Assembly (NCBI GenBank): GCA_009746045.1
Contig: RPFO01000309.1
Span: 1-50,000 of the forward strand
DNA from: Mesostigma viride
Taxonomy: Eukaryota; Streptophyta; Mesostigmatophyceae; Mesostigmatales; Mesostigmataceae
DNA: 50,000 nucleotides
Reading direction: 5' to 3'
The position numbers were made by a program, and so were the translations under genes. Below are positions 1-11,668 of this stretch, piece after piece; positions within the stretch are counted from its first letter, which is position 1; each line of letters opens with the position of its first letter. The notes under the pieces were generated by a model. That model was not told the origin of the DNA. It did no database searches and worked only from the letters and a program-made list of their open reading frames with translations.

Positions 1-150
1 CCTCCCTCCCTCCCTCCCTCCTCCTCCCTCCCTCCCTCCCTCCCTCCCTCCCTCCCTCCCTCCCTCCCTCCTCCCTCCTCCCTCCCTCCCTCCCTCCCTC
101 CTCCCTCCCTCCCTCCCTCCCTCCCTCCCTCCCTCCCTCCCTCCCTCCCT
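1..150. repeat. CCCT/CCT microsatellite
   Basis: Almost pure tetranucleotide CCCT array with occasional CCT units, running from the window edge. It is strictly pyrimidine on this strand and probably continues upstream. It carries no coding potential. Confidence 0.97.
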
Positions 151-451
151 CACACAAGAATGGTGAGAACAATTAGCCCCAACTGAACATTGCTGGTGCT
201 GAAGCCTGCACGAAGTGATTTGGGTGTCCCCACACAAGCTTCCTGACCAAAAGGTGAGACCACTTAAGAGATGGTGCCGAAGGTCTTCTCCCAAATTTGA
301 GCTGCCCGAGACCATGTTGAAATTGCCAAGGTATTGGAGGAAGATCTTTCCCAATTACATATGAACTTGTGTAAAGACATTCATCAGCAATCTCCCACCT
401 AGCCCAGGTCGAGCCCCCCATAGCTATGTACTGTATAGTCTGGTGACAAGA

Positions 452-1238
452 CATTACAATGCGTTCAAGTGGCCCGCCGGAGCGGCTGTACAATTTTTCC
501 CAGTGAGCGCGCTGCCAAGTGTACTTGTGGGCAAATTTTTTGGTGCTCCGTCACTTCGAGATACTAAAAATTAGGCTACGAAACGAATTCAGCGAATTTC
601 AGCGAATTTTCAGTCGAACGAAAGGAAGTGACGCCAACTACCAAAAATTTTCCGTTACGAATTTTCAGTCCAACACTCGCGCAAAATGAAGTGACGGCAA
701 CTACCAAAACGATTCCGTTAGGAATTTTCAGTCCCACACACTGGCACAAAAGGAAGTGACGGCAACTACCAAAAGGTGTCCGTTACGAATTTTCAGTCCC
801 ACACTTCGCGCAAATTTTAGTAGGGCTGCACGCAAGCTATCTTTCAAAATTTTGCGCAAGTATGGAACGCATTTCATTCGTCCGGCGGAACGCTGTCCGC
901 CAACTACCCCCGTTCAGAAATTTCCGTCGAACTTTACTTGAGATTTGGAAATCTGAACGTCCGTGCAAATTTTAGTAGGGCTGCACGCAAGCTACCTTTC
1001 AAAATTTTGCGCAAGTATGGAACGCAATTCATTCGTCCGGAGGAATGCTGCTCATCAACTGGCCCCGTTCAGAAATTTCCGCCAAACTTTACTTGAGATT
1101 TGGAAATCTGAACGTGAGGTTGGAGTTTTGCGGGGATTCAAACCCAAGTTCCCAGTAATCCACCAATGACGCTCTTGGAACACTTGCCCGCTAAACCTAA
1201 GCAGCCGCTCCGGCTGGCCACTTAAACGAAACAAGATG
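452..1238. mobile_element. 787-bp non-autonomous inverted-repeat element, copy 1
   Basis: The ends form imperfect terminal inverted repeats around the shared core AAGTGGCC(C/A)GCCGGAGCGG, about 25 to 35 bp long. A second copy of almost the same length (786 bp) lies in opposite orientation at 26871-27656. The interior is made of two direct-repeat families: a roughly 65-bp unit with the motif GAAGTGACGGCAACTACC, and a roughly 120-bp unit with TTTAGTAGGGCTGCACGCAA present twice. No transposase is visible, so this looks like a non-autonomous DNA transposon. Short ORFs inside are repeat-driven and judged spurious. The outer limits rest on where similarity between the two copies stops; no clear target duplication was found. 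Confidence 0.75.
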
Positions 1239-1469
1239 CAAAGAAAAACAAGCTAGGTAAGCGTGGTCGTTGCCTTACTACTAGGCCGCCTTCCACAAGG
1301 CAAAAACACTAGATTACATTCTGTAGCCGTTGATTGGACATCTACGGCTCAGGACGAGCCAAGTCTAGGAGGTGTACCTACGTATGTACAAATATGTTGA
1401 ACACGCAAACAACATGCATGTTCGACGGCGCCATGCAGCGCAAAAGTGGCGCGGCGCAACATGAGTACT

Positions 1470-1559
1470 CCATCAGTCATTTATGCTTCGCATGACGTTA
1501 ACAATTAACTCCATCAGTCATTTATGCTTCGCATGACATTAACAATTCGCATGACATTA
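1470..1559. repeat. 41-bp direct repeat, two copies plus a partial third
   Basis: The unit begins CCATCAGTCATTTATGCTTC and starts at 1470 and again at 1511, with one base difference. A fragment CGCATGACATTAA follows. It is a simple local tandem duplication with no recognised function. Confidence 0.85.
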
Positions 1560-2044
1560 AAAAAAGTCCTTGAAACAGCGTGCGCAAAGTACAGCAGGTG
1601 AGCACAAAGGCGTCACGCCTCCTAGGCAGGTCTGTACGATGTGGTTTGCGTGAAACGCGGATCCACAACAAATCATGGCGAACGAAATACGCATGTGGTA
1701 CAGTATGTACTGAAATACTAAGTATCTCTCGGCCGGCCCAGCGCCAAGTACAAATTTGTAGGAAATAATTCTGTCGAACACATAAAATTGTGGCCCCTCA
1801 AGTATCTTGGACCACGTACGTATCTAATGCAGCATCACGGTCGTTTTGCCTGCACGTGGCCTGGAAAAATACAAATCATGACAGTTTTCACGCTACCCTC
1901 GACACATATTATCAGTTGAATTGCCATTTATACAGTGTGCTGCCAGCATTGTGCACGCAACCGCATGGCAGCATTATGTAGCACGACTGTACGCAGCCAT
2001 TGATTGACTGGCTAAGTAAGTAAATAACTATCATTGTTCCAAAT

Positions 2045-2284
2045 ATGTATGTAACTAATAAAATAAAATCCATTAATATTTGGTTAACTATGCAAATAAC
2101 TTCAATGGCCGCTGCTGTCCTGTTTTGGTGCATGCTCATGCAGAACGTGATACATGTAACAGAAGCGCGGCCCAGCGGCCCGCGTCGACAACTTCTGCAG
2201 ACCGGCAACTTAGGTACAAGTGATCTACAGTCTCTTATGTATTTTCTCTTGTTTGGCCAGCCAGACTTGGATATGATGATGTGA
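2045..2284 (+). CDS. candidate small secreted protein or first exon (hypothetical)
   Basis: An ATG-started frame of 79 codons; a later ATG at 2090 gives a better signal peptide: Met-Gln-Ile-Thr-Ser-Met followed by a hydrophobic run (AAAVLFWCML). It then changes to a polar, basic stretch ARPSGPRRQLLQTGN, which resembles the mature N-terminus of secreted algal or plant proteins. The frame ends in TGA at 2282-2284, directly followed by TAATAAAG, which contains an AATAAA-like poly(A) signal. Alternatively a donor at the TTAG/GTACAAG near 2213 would make this only the first exon of a longer gene, perhaps including the proline-rich stretch near 5.9 kb. No family is recognised. The opposite strand also has a 165-codon frame, so coding here is uncertain. 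Confidence 0.28.
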   Translation: MYVTNKIKSINIWLTMQITSMAAAVLFWCMLMQNVIHVTEARPSGPRRQLLQTGNLGTSDLQSLMYFLLFGQPDLDMMM

Positions 2285-2439
2285 TAATAAAGTGCTAGTG
2301 TTACATACTTAGCAGCACTGAAGACTGTCAATAATGGTTGATCGAGAGTAGGTAATAATGTGAGACATGAACGTGAAAGCAGGTATTGATTGCTTGGCAT
2401 TTCATGCAATACAGTACTAGGTTTACGTTCATCAACAAG

Positions 2440-4400
2440 AGAGAGAGAAAGAGAGAGTGTGAGACAGAGAGAGAGGGGGGGGAGGGGGGGAGGGGGAGAG
2501 GGGCCGCCGGAGAGGGGGAGAGGGGGAGAGGGGGAGACTCAGGGGAAAGGGGAGAGGGGAGAGGGAGAGGGGAGAGGGAGAGGAGAGGAGAGGGAGTCAG
2601 GGGAGAGAGGGGAGAGGGGGAGTCGGGGCGAGGGGGAGAGGGGGAGAGGGGAGAGGGGGAGAGGGGAGAGGGAGAGGGGAGAGGGGAGAGGGAGAGGGGG
2701 AGGGGGGAGGGGGAGAGGGGGAGAGGGGAGAGGGAGAGGGGAGGGGGAGGGAGGGGGAGAGGAGAGGGGCGAGGGGCGAGGGGCGAGGGCGAGGGGCGAG
2801 GGGCGAGGGGGCGAGGGGCGAGGGGCGAGGGCGAGGGGGCGAGGCGGGCGAGGGCGAGGGCGAGGGGCGAGGGGCGAGGGGGCGAGGGGCGAGGGGCGAG
2901 GGCGAGGGGCGAGGGGCGAGGGGCGAGGGGGCGAGGGCGAGGGCGAGGGGGCGAGGGCGAGGGGCGAGGGGGCGAGGGGGGGCGAGGGGCGAGGGCGAGG
3001 GGCGAGGGGGCGAGGGCGAGGGGCGAGGGGCGAGGGGCGAGGGGGCGAGGGGGCGAGGGGCGAGGGCGAGGGGCGAGGGGCGAGGGGGCGAGGGGCGAGG
3101 GGGCGAGGGGCGAGGGCGAGGGGCGAGGGCGAGGCGGGGGCGAGGGCGAGGGGCGAGGGGCGAGGGGCGAGGGGGCGAGGGGGCGAGGGGCGCGGGGGCG
3201 AGGGGCGCGGGGCGGGGCGGGGGCGGGGCGAGGGCGGGGGGCGGGGGGGCGGGGGCGGGGGGCGGGGCGGGGGCGGGGGCGGGGGGCGGGGGCGGGGGGC
3301 GGGGGCGGGGGGGGGGCGGGGGGCGGGGGCGGGGGCGGGGGGCGAGGGGCGAGGGGGCGAGGGGCGAGGGGGCGAGGGGCGAGGCGAGGGGGCGAGGGGC
3401 GGGGCGAGGGCGAGGGGCGAGGGGCGAGGGGCGAGGGGCGAGGGGGCGAGGGGCGAGGGGCGGGGCGGGGGGCGGGGGGGCGGGGGGGCGGGGGCGGGGG
3501 GCGGGGGGGGGCGGGGGCGGGCGGGGGCGAGGGGCGAGGGGCGAGGGGGCGAGGGGCGAGGGGGGGGCGAGGGGGCGAGGGCGAGGCGGGGGCGAGGGCG
3601 AGGGCGAGGGCGAGGGGGCGAGGGGCGAGGGGGGCGAGGGCGAGGGGCGAGGGGGCGAGGGGCGAGGGGCGAGGGGCGAGGGGCGAGGGGGCGAGGGGCG
3701 AGGGGGCGAGGGGCGAGGGGCGAGGGGGCGAGGGCGAGGGGCGAGGGGCGAGGGGCGGGGGCGAGGGGCGAGGGGGCGAGGGGCGAGGGGGCGAGGGGCG
3801 AGGGGCGAGGGCGAGGGGCGAGGGGGCGAGGCGAGGGGGCGAGGGGGCGAGGGCGAGGGCGAGGGGCGAGGGGCGAGGGGCGAGGGGGCGAGGGGCGAGG
3901 GCGAGGGGCGAGGGGCGAGGGCGAGGGGCGAGGGGGCGAGGGCGAGGGGGGCGAGGGGCGAGGGGGCGAGGGGCGAGGGGGCGAGGGGGCGAGGGGGCGA
4001 GGGGCGAGGGGCGAGGGGGCGAGGGGGCGAGGGGCGAGGGGGCGAGGGGGCGAGGGCGAGGGGCGAGGGCGAGGGGGCGAGGGCGAGGGGGCGAGGGGGC
4101 GAGGGGGCGAGGGGGCGAGGGGCGAGGGGCGGGCGAGGGGCGAGGGGCGAGGGGGCGAGGGGCGAGGGGCGAGGGGGCGAGGGGCGAGGCGAGGGGCGAG
4201 GGGCGAGGGGGCGAGGGGGCGAGGGGCGAGGGGGCGAGGGGCGAGGGGGCGAGGGCGAGGGGGCGAGGGGGCGAGGGGCGAGGGGCGAGGGGCGAGGGGG
4301 AGAGGGGAGAGGGGGAGAGGGGGAGAGGGGAGAGGGGGAGAGGGGGAGAGCTAGGGGGAGAGGGGGAGAGGGAGAGAGAGAGAGGGGGGGAGAGAGAGTC
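2440..4400. repeat. 1.96-kb purine-strand low-complexity array with concentric layers
   Basis: The plus strand is almost entirely G and A with regular C. From outside to inside the unit changes: GAGAGA at the edges, then GGGGAGA (about 2480-2760), then GGGGCGA or GGGCGA (about 2765-3180), then GGGGCGG or GGGGGCG (about 3185-3350 and 3465-3530). The order then reverses through GGGCGA (to about 4290), GGGGAGA (to about 4360) and GAGAGA. Long frames on both strands here (Gly/Arg/Glu on plus; Pro/Ser/Leu/Ala/Arg on minus) are by-products of composition, because the array lacks stop codons in several frames. Strong G-quadruplex potential is expected on the plus strand. Confidence 0.95.
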
Positions 4401-5830
4401 CAGCCGCCATGCAGGACCCGAGGTCCACTGGCGCGACGCTAAGACCTGTACCGTTGGTGACTGTTGAGGATCGTTGGCTATTTTGGTCTGAAGGGGCCGT
4501 GGTGTGGCGAATATTTTCGGCGGAAAAAAAATCGCGGTAACATGGCTCCGTTCCGTGAATTTAAGTTGGTGCGCGTACCTCCTGCGGAATCGGCAGTGGC
4601 GACTGCGTTTAGGTGAAACTAGCATTATTTTAGAGAGAGAGAGAGAGAGAGAAATGCAAACCAAATGCTCGAATGGTTAACCAGGCGATGAGTTAGTGAT
4701 GTCGGATTTCGGCGGAAAGTATGTATACGGGCTTACAAAATCGAGGGCCGCTTCCTTTTTATGCCATCGGCATAGGGGTAATCTGAATTTTTGGTCGCTC
4801 GGAATAAAATAGAATTTATGATAGCGGTAGCAACTTTTTGTTTTTGGGGCGGGTTCTGCCCGTGAATAAGGCGGTAATATCGGTAGCATCGAGTTTCAAA
4901 CTGACCGGGTGCTTTATGTATGCCAAGTGTACAGCCAGTTTCTGTAAGTAATTATTCAGTCCTAGTAGTAATGCAGTATGTGTCTGACCTGCCCATGGAA
5001 GAACGGCAGTTGTTGCGCGCCTGGGCAAGGGATTTAGGTCAGTTACGAACGTGACTGTATTTGCCATGAGTGCTTTCCTCTACTCGAGCTCACTGTCAGC
5101 ATTTTAGTAATAAATAGAAAGAGCAAGGGCTGACCAAATACATATTTTAAAAACCTACAGTATGGTTTTCTTTTTATGTTGGGCCTCGACTATTGTATAT
5201 GGCAATATGCTTCTATGAATCATGGTCCTTCATGTCACATCCTGGCCTGCATGGATGTGCATGAGTAGAAACATGAAGTACATATACAACTGTATGCGCC
5301 TTTGATGGTGGCGCGACAATGAAGAAAGGGACAAGTATGTGAAGGGAAATAGATGTCAGATGTCATAGTCCTGAATGTTGCACTCCTGTGCTAAAAAGGT
5401 GGTGGAAGGGGGAGTTAAATAGCTTTTTGCAGTATTGCTTTTTGTGCGTCCACACTAAGTTGACGCACATCCTGCGCAGGATGTGCGTTAACCTACAGTT
5501 GATGCACAAAAAGTACTAATAGCTAAAAGCTATTCAACTGGGGGTGGGTGGTGTAACATTTACGTTGGGTAAGTAAATTCATCATGCGGCTGGCCCGCAC
5601 AAGCGATAACCAGGATGTGCTCTGGTAGTTGGGCTCAACCAAAGTCAGTCACCCTGATTTAAAAGGGCCAGCGCTGAATGCAGCAACGCATTCACCAGTC
5701 TGTGTATCTTCTCATGTTAGTGTTCCTGTGCACAGGCGATGTTTGGGGCCATACCTTAGCAGCAAACAACAAGTTGTGTGGTTGACCCTTACATTTCCGA
5801 ACCGAATTTCCTGTTCGTCCTTGGCATGTT
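4401..5830. other. no convincing gene
   Basis: Ordinary-composition sequence after the purine array, with a 20-bp GA run near 4634-4655. The longest frame (4816-5067, minus, 83 codons) has protein-like composition but no recognised family, splice context or conserved motif. An inverted pair of TGCGCAGGATGTGCG and related short motifs sits near 5460-5520. Nothing else is supportable. Confidence 0.5.
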
Positions 5831-5842
5831 GACACGCTGGCA

Positions 5843-6100
5843 GGTGCTCCGCCGCCTCAGCTGCAGGCACCACTGCCACCAACGCGCCCCCATGCGCCAC
5901 CGCTGACAATGCCACCGCCCCCCTCGTCCGGCCCCCCCCCCCCCCCGTGCCCCCCCTACCCCCCCCTCCCCCCCCCCCCCCCCCCCAACCCCCCCAATCC
6001 CCTGGGCACCCGCCCCACCCGCCCCACCCACCCTCTATCCCACCACCCAACCCGCCCCCTAATTCACCCCCACCTGCACCTCCTCCGCCGATTGGTTTAG
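5843..6100 (+). CDS. candidate proline-rich (extensin-like) exon, frame interrupted by poly-C
   Basis: A pyrimidine-rich stretch encodes Pro-rich protein in two plus frames. One reads AGAPPPQLQAPLPPTRPHAP before the C runs. The other reads PPPNPPPNSPPPAPPPPIG after them and ends at a strong donor, TTTAG/GTAAGTG, at 6100/6101. A possible acceptor is GCTGGCAG at 5835-5842. The two frames are separated by C homopolymers of up to about 16 bases (5935-5986), where an indel or assembly error could easily split a single frame. Pro-rich exons of this kind occur in cell-wall hydroxyproline-rich glycoproteins of the green lineage, but composition alone cannot prove function. Confidence 0.35.
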   Translation, partial: GAPPPQLQAPLPPTRPHAPPLTMPPPPSSGPPPPPCPPYPPLPPPPPPNPPNPLGTRPTRPTHPLSHHPTRPLIHPHLHLLRRLV

Positions 6101-6145
6101 GTAAGTGTCAGAAATACATGATGCACATGTTACGATGGAGCCAGC

Positions 6146-7370
6146 AATTAAGGTGAGGGTCCCATGGCAGCCCCCCTAAAACCATGTCATGGAATAACAT
6201 GCAGGGCCGGCCTAGGGGTACCCAAGAGATGATTTTGGCATGTAAATGGGATGTTTGGGGGTCCATCCCACCCCTTGTTGAGGGTGGTGTACACGATTAT
6301 GCACCGGTATTGTGCTAAAACTAGCAAAAGACGCTATTGTCGACATATTTGGCCTAGGACAAAGGGGGGCATCATTTTGCATGTTTCAATATAGTCCAGC
6401 TTGTTCCCTGAGTTTGCCAAGTGTCCAGCTGATTGGCACCCCAAAACGTGTAATCATTAAATTCTGTTCTAAGTTATTAATTTCCCCCCCCCAAAGGGTA
6501 CTTTTTTGGGCTGGAAAAAGTCTGAGCCAATTTTGATCCGACTTGAGCAGCCAATTTTACACCGACTGCCTTTGACAAATTAACAAATTAACAAATTAAC
6601 AAAATTGTCACTTTAGTGACGCCGGCGGACTACCTGCGGACTGCTTGATGCGGAGTCGCCGGGCCACAATTCCGTAACTTACCAAACTCGGGCTGACTGT
6701 TGCCGCCGCGCCATTTTCAACTTCTTTTCGTCACATGGCTTGCGTTGGGTTCATCGACGCGCATCGATGCTCATCGATGGTGCAATCCGACGGCGGAGAT
6801 TAAGTTCGCCACAGCACAGCACGACGCAAGGGCTCTTTTCCAATGATGTACAACGTGAGATGCAAAGCCCCGCGCATCGCTGACCGGAAATTCCGTCCAA
6901 CACCGTCGTATGTACAGTACATACTACCAGTCGACCGCATCTCTGTCCGTCGAATGCGCAATCGACCTAGAAAGTAGAAACGTCTCCGCGACACTTCCGC
7001 GACTTTAGTACTTTCCGTCAACTTTGACATGTTGTCGTACAATACTATGTACAATTGATTCACGCCAATATTAACTCGCCTCCAAAAATATATCTCGATA
7101 GATGTGCACATACCTCTTATTTATTTTCAAGGTACCTCTTACTGTTAATCTCGGCCCCCGCCCTCCGCTAATTTGCTAATTTGCTAAAAAAGAGCCAATT
7201 TTGATCCGGCTGGAAAAAGTAAAATAAATCAATACACCACAACACTGTCAATACATAACACATGATTTGGCCCTGGAGAGATACAAACAAATACTAGACA
7301 TATTAGGCATTGAAACATAATTCCGCAAAGTTTTAGCTCATTCTGACTACAAACGTGGAAGTTATTATAG
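6146..7370. repeat. dispersed repeat R1, copy 1 (interrupted)
   Basis: This segment matches 39650-40140 in opposite orientation, with recognisable shared blocks such as GGGTACCCAAGAGATGATTT, ATTATGCACCGGTATTG and CATTTGGCCCTGG (CATGATTTGGCC here). Similarity is estimated by eye at roughly three quarters. The copy is split by a 686-bp insertion (6522-7207) that is absent from the other copy. Function and family are unknown; it could be an old non-autonomous transposon. Confidence 0.7.
6522..7207. mobile_element. 686-bp insertion with 13-bp target duplication
   Basis: The 13-mer GGCTGGAAAAAGT occurs at 6509-6521 and 7208-7220, flanking the segment. The paralogous repeat at 39.7-40.1 kb reads straight across the corresponding site, so this is a filled site. 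Both inner ends carry a direct repeat, GAGCCAATTTTGATCCG. There is no inverted repeat and no coding frame. A 13-bp duplication would suit a retrotransposed (LINE/SINE-type) insertion, but no poly-A tail is evident. The interior holds a 10-bp tandem, AACAAATTAAC. Confidence 0.55.
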
Positions 7371-10300
7371 CGCTTGGCAGTTGGCCACCTGCGCAGACGA
7401 GCTAAGGAAGGCAATAGTGAGTATTAAGGTACACGAACTGTCACTTTCTATGCCATCCAAACGGCTCCAGACCATGCCCAATTAGACTTGTACAACGTAC
7501 AAGGAGGTGGCTGGGCACCTCATGTGCCCTAAGTTGCCTTACATACCTTGGCATGAGCAACCTCATGGGTGTGTGCACAGCAACAAGGCAGGTAGCTCTA
7601 CGTGTCTAGCCAACACCTCTGAAGCATATTCTAGGCTTACATATGTTGTGAGCATCATACCAATACCAAGGTGTCCAATGCAATTAGACCCAAGAAAGCC
7701 ATATCCACTGATTGCCCAACCAAGGGGAACAACAGACAGTCCACAGAGAAAGCAATTACTTACCATAAAGGCTGTGTGCCAGGGCTTCTTACCATGGTCA
7801 CTTTGCCTTTCTAGCATATGACAGGGCTGTCCCATCATTCAGTGGGAGAGAGGCCAAGAAAAAAATGGTATTCCCTACCTACATGCAGTTCTGGACACCC
7901 AATGATGCAATATGCCCCTCAGACATTGCCCACTATCACCTTTCTTTCCAGGCCGCGCAATGGTTTGCTAAGAAACAAGCTTATTGAACTTTGTTCAAGC
8001 CTCTAAGCACACTGAAGCCGCTGCTAATTAAGGGTGCGTCAATATTCATTCAAAACTGAGTGTTTTTACCAAACTCAGGACTTCCAAGAAACCACGCAAC
8101 AAATCCAGGGCTGGCAACCTGCCAACATGCCACGGCTCACCGTCCCAGCGATGCAACCTAGATAAAATCACTGAAAGCTGCCAGGAATCTGGCGATGCGC
8201 ATCACGGAATGGCAAGCTACCTGGCTCTAACTCCACAGAAAGAAGGCGAAAACTTGCGTTGACAACCAAAAGAAGCGAAACATTTACAGCCTCAGTGGCA
8301 CGCTACGCATGGGATCGCACCATTACCGGTCGGAAATGTCCTTTGCCCACACTTGGCGCAAGAAAGACCAACCTTCCATGGAAAGATGAGATGCGCATCC
8401 GGCGAGCCAGTGGACAGTGTCTTACCTACAATGACGGAAATCTTGCAAAACCCCGGCGAATTTTGCTACAAGGATTCATTATTAATGTAACAATGCAAAC
8501 GCATCCTTGACGCTAAGTGAAGCCCACAGAACCTGACAATCACCGCAGCCAGCGTGCATTCTAATTTATTCCTCGCGACGACAATCTCGGATTGGACCCA
8601 TGTGGCGATGGTTATCAATAAAATCATGAACATTGCAATGATGCGCACAAATGTAGCTCTGAAATATCAGCTTAAACTCATCTTATACTCGCAATTTCTC
8701 TGCATTCCGAATAATTGCTATCTTTGTCTAGTTTTGCCTGAAAGCCGCCGCCATCCATGGCCACTGCTCCGCTAGGGGTGCGCGCACCGTGAACCAGTGA
8801 CTTTTTCACCGTACTGACGGGTACGAGATTTTTTTGGCGCCAAAAAAATCGCGCCGGGGCCGTCATCTTACAGTAGTCGTCCCTCGCCAATCAATCAATT
8901 AACAAAAGTATTTTTTCCTACAATGTACAAAAGTACAAGTGTTCTTTGTCAGAAATTTCATTGGACAAATGCTCATTGGACGAATTTATTTCACGGGCAA
9001 TGGTGAAGACGAATTTGTTCATTTCATAGTTAGTAATGCCGATTAAGTACCACCGTTCACTACCGCCAAAAGCATGGTGCGGTTCCCGGGTGGGACCAAA
9101 CCGTCCATAGCCACATGGCTTGGACCGGTAAGGTGAGTGCAGCGTATCTTGCAACTTCCTTATCACCGCCCACATTACAAGTGGCGGCGGTGATCACTAG
9201 CAACCGTCAGATCTATTACAACATCATCTAGATGTCGCTGCAAATCCGTCAATTAGTAAGATACATCCATCACACATTTACCAGCATTCCAGCAACTAAG
9301 CAAAAGGTGGCGCAGGCATGCGTAACTTTACACTTAATAACTTAGTGCAGTGCGCATCAGTTGTGGGTCATACGCTAACACGGGTCAACTCGCCACTCTA
9401 ATCTGCACGAAACGGCTGACAGCATAATGTACAAATCACCATGAAATATGTGACGTACGATTACGTACCGATATTGTAGAAACGGCACCTAGATCACACA
9501 AAGTATTGTGCCGATTATTAGATTTAAGCGTCAGGAGCCATGAAAATTATTTATCATGTCAATATGGCGTGGCTTTCCATGGCTACCTCAAGGTAGCGTG
9601 AACATTGGTAATTATGGTGGGTGAGTGGTGGCAGCGGCCCTGGTATGCTCATGGGCCGACAATGGGTCGATAAGGACAACTTGTACATATGTTGGAAGTA
9701 CATGGTGCATGATCATGCATGACTCTGTACGGCATGGTATGACATGCACATGATACAATACAATACTCTGGTGAAGATAGTGACCAAAGGTCCTAGTGCC
9801 ATTGTACAACTTGGCACATAGTCATAGTACACAAATCCCACTTATTAGGTACAGTCTGCTATATCCGCGCATTATTATCTATTTGTTAATTAGGGCTTGA
9901 ATACAAATTATGATAGATTTCTTCACAGTCAGCATAATGGGCATATTCAAGACAGAATTCTTGACAGTTACATCCCCAGACTTGTATACGAGCGATTGGC
10001 ATACGTATAAAGCCACAATCAGGGACCATTCTAAAGCCATGACTTGTTTAGATGATGCCTGCAAAATCACCTCAAAAAAGGAGCTTCCCATGCCCTATAC
10101 ATAAGCTTGGAAAACTGGACATTCCTCTAGATGGCAATTGGAGCGGCAGCCACACATCAAAACTGGTGAAACATGTACAATGTATAGAGAGTCTAAATCC
10201 CAGAACCCAGCATGACTGGGCCTGCAGGTACGTTACTATAGGAGAAAAGGTGCATGCATGCGTGCATGCCCATCTCATGCCACCAAACATCAACCGTACC

Positions 10301-11582
10301 ACCTGTGACAGGTGTATGCCTAAACAAAATGGGCAAAACCACTTCAACCTCAAGAAGAGTGGCGGCTTATAATAATTACACTGTCATGACAATTAAACCA
10401 GTGCGAAAGGCTGCAAAGAAAGGACGCTTCGCATCTGAATGAATGCAAACTGTCCTATTGCAAGGTCACCCTACTACACTGGTGTGCCGTTCCCTGCACC
10501 CAGGTTTAGAACCTTTCATCTGCCTTGACAGTGGTAAGCAATGGTGTTGCGCACTATGTATATTGGCTAATCTATAAACTGCCCAGTCATTTTTTAATGC
10601 CAATCCTCCAAAAAAACTCATCCAATGTCTTTACCTTAACATGTCTCAACTTATGGGAACTTACTGGGAAGAGGCAAGAGGAGAAGATTACCACCTTAGT
10701 AGGCTGCCACCCTAGGCTGCCTTGCTGGCATCTTTCTAACAGCAAAAAGGGCTAATAATCTGTTTTCTAAAATTGCATGGATTAAATCTCACATGAAGCA
10801 TATTTGAAGTTTTTACATGTAGCTTGCTTTAAAAGGCATGACCTCCGCAGGCACACAAGCTGACATAATCTTAAATGAATCAAGACCGGCAGGCGTTGCG
10901 CCGGCCCCGGCCTGAACGGTACTGAAAACGCCACTGCATACAAACTAACGTGGCCATGGATGCACCCCCGGGCTGTAGTATATTAACCGTACAGGTAATA
11001 GAGTACAAGGTTAAACAATTGGCAAGGTTAAACAATTGACAAGCATAAATCTCGCCCATCGAGGTCCCTTGTGCCGGTCCGAGTCCACTACGTATGCAAA
11101 AATCAATCACGACTCACTAACACAATCTGACAGCAAAAGTTTGGTTATAAAGCAAGTTACCAGCCGACCCTACAGTACAGGTCCCTAGCTTCACAGCCGT
11201 CGCAGACAATTACGAATATTTGCAAGCAAGTCGTATAAAACCTACTATGTAGTAATTTTTTGGGACCACTAACTAATAAAAACCGACCCTTGTAAACAAC
11301 CGGGTCTTTCAAGGAGAATTTAGGCGAGTGCATGAAACTCTTTGTACAGTCTAATGGATTAGTCAGCCCATGTCGCAGCCTTCCACAATTATGGAGGCCA
11401 AGGCATAGCGGCCCTATCTTTCCCGCATGCGTTAATGAAACAATATTGAGAGAAAACCGAATTTTCATGGCTCCTGAAGTTTCACTTGGCAAGGATCTGT
11501 CATCTACAAAATATTATTATAAGTCCCCTAATACATAATGGGAGTTGACAATCTCCATAGTTTATCATCATCAATTAATAAC
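7371..11582. other. intergenic region without supportable gene
   Basis: Short frames occur on both strands, all below about 111 codons and without recognised domains. Features seen are a 22-bp perfect palindrome at 8828-8849 (seven T, GGCGCC, seven A) and, near 11400-11465, a stretch resembling the terminal region of the TT-flanked elements at 38.2 kb (GCGGCCCT...TTTCCCGCAT...GAGAGAAAACCGA). The region is probably the upstream flank of the LRR gene with decayed repeats. Confidence 0.45.
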
Positions 11583-11594
11583 TATTTATAATAG
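11583..11594 (+). promoter_or_regulatory. possible TATA-like element
   Basis: TATTTATAATAG lies about 75 bases upstream of the predicted start codon of the LRR gene, a plausible place for a core promoter. It is an AT-rich match only and has no other support. Confidence 0.2.
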
Positions 11595-11668
11595 GTATTT
11601 CTTCCCCGGAAGTTTTCTGGAGAACCTATGTGTGGTTTCATTTCATTAAACATTTATCAAAGGAGTCA

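Noticed and set aside
2328-4664. Very long frames (778, 693 and 654 codons) across the purine array, Pro/Ser/Leu/Ala/Arg-rich on minus and Gly/Arg/Glu-rich on plus.
   Set aside because: Several overlapping frames on both strands are open only because the repeat lacks stop triplets; no splice sites, start context or non-repetitive domain.
4816-5067. 83-codon minus frame with ordinary protein composition.
   Set aside because: No recognised motif, no splice context, no second copy; length is within chance expectation.
11628-11668. Earlier start for the LRR gene (upstream extension beginning at 11630).
   Set aside because: Position 11630 is GTG in the coding frame and the ATG at 11628 is in another frame; the first in-frame ATG is 11669, which also begins the signal peptide.
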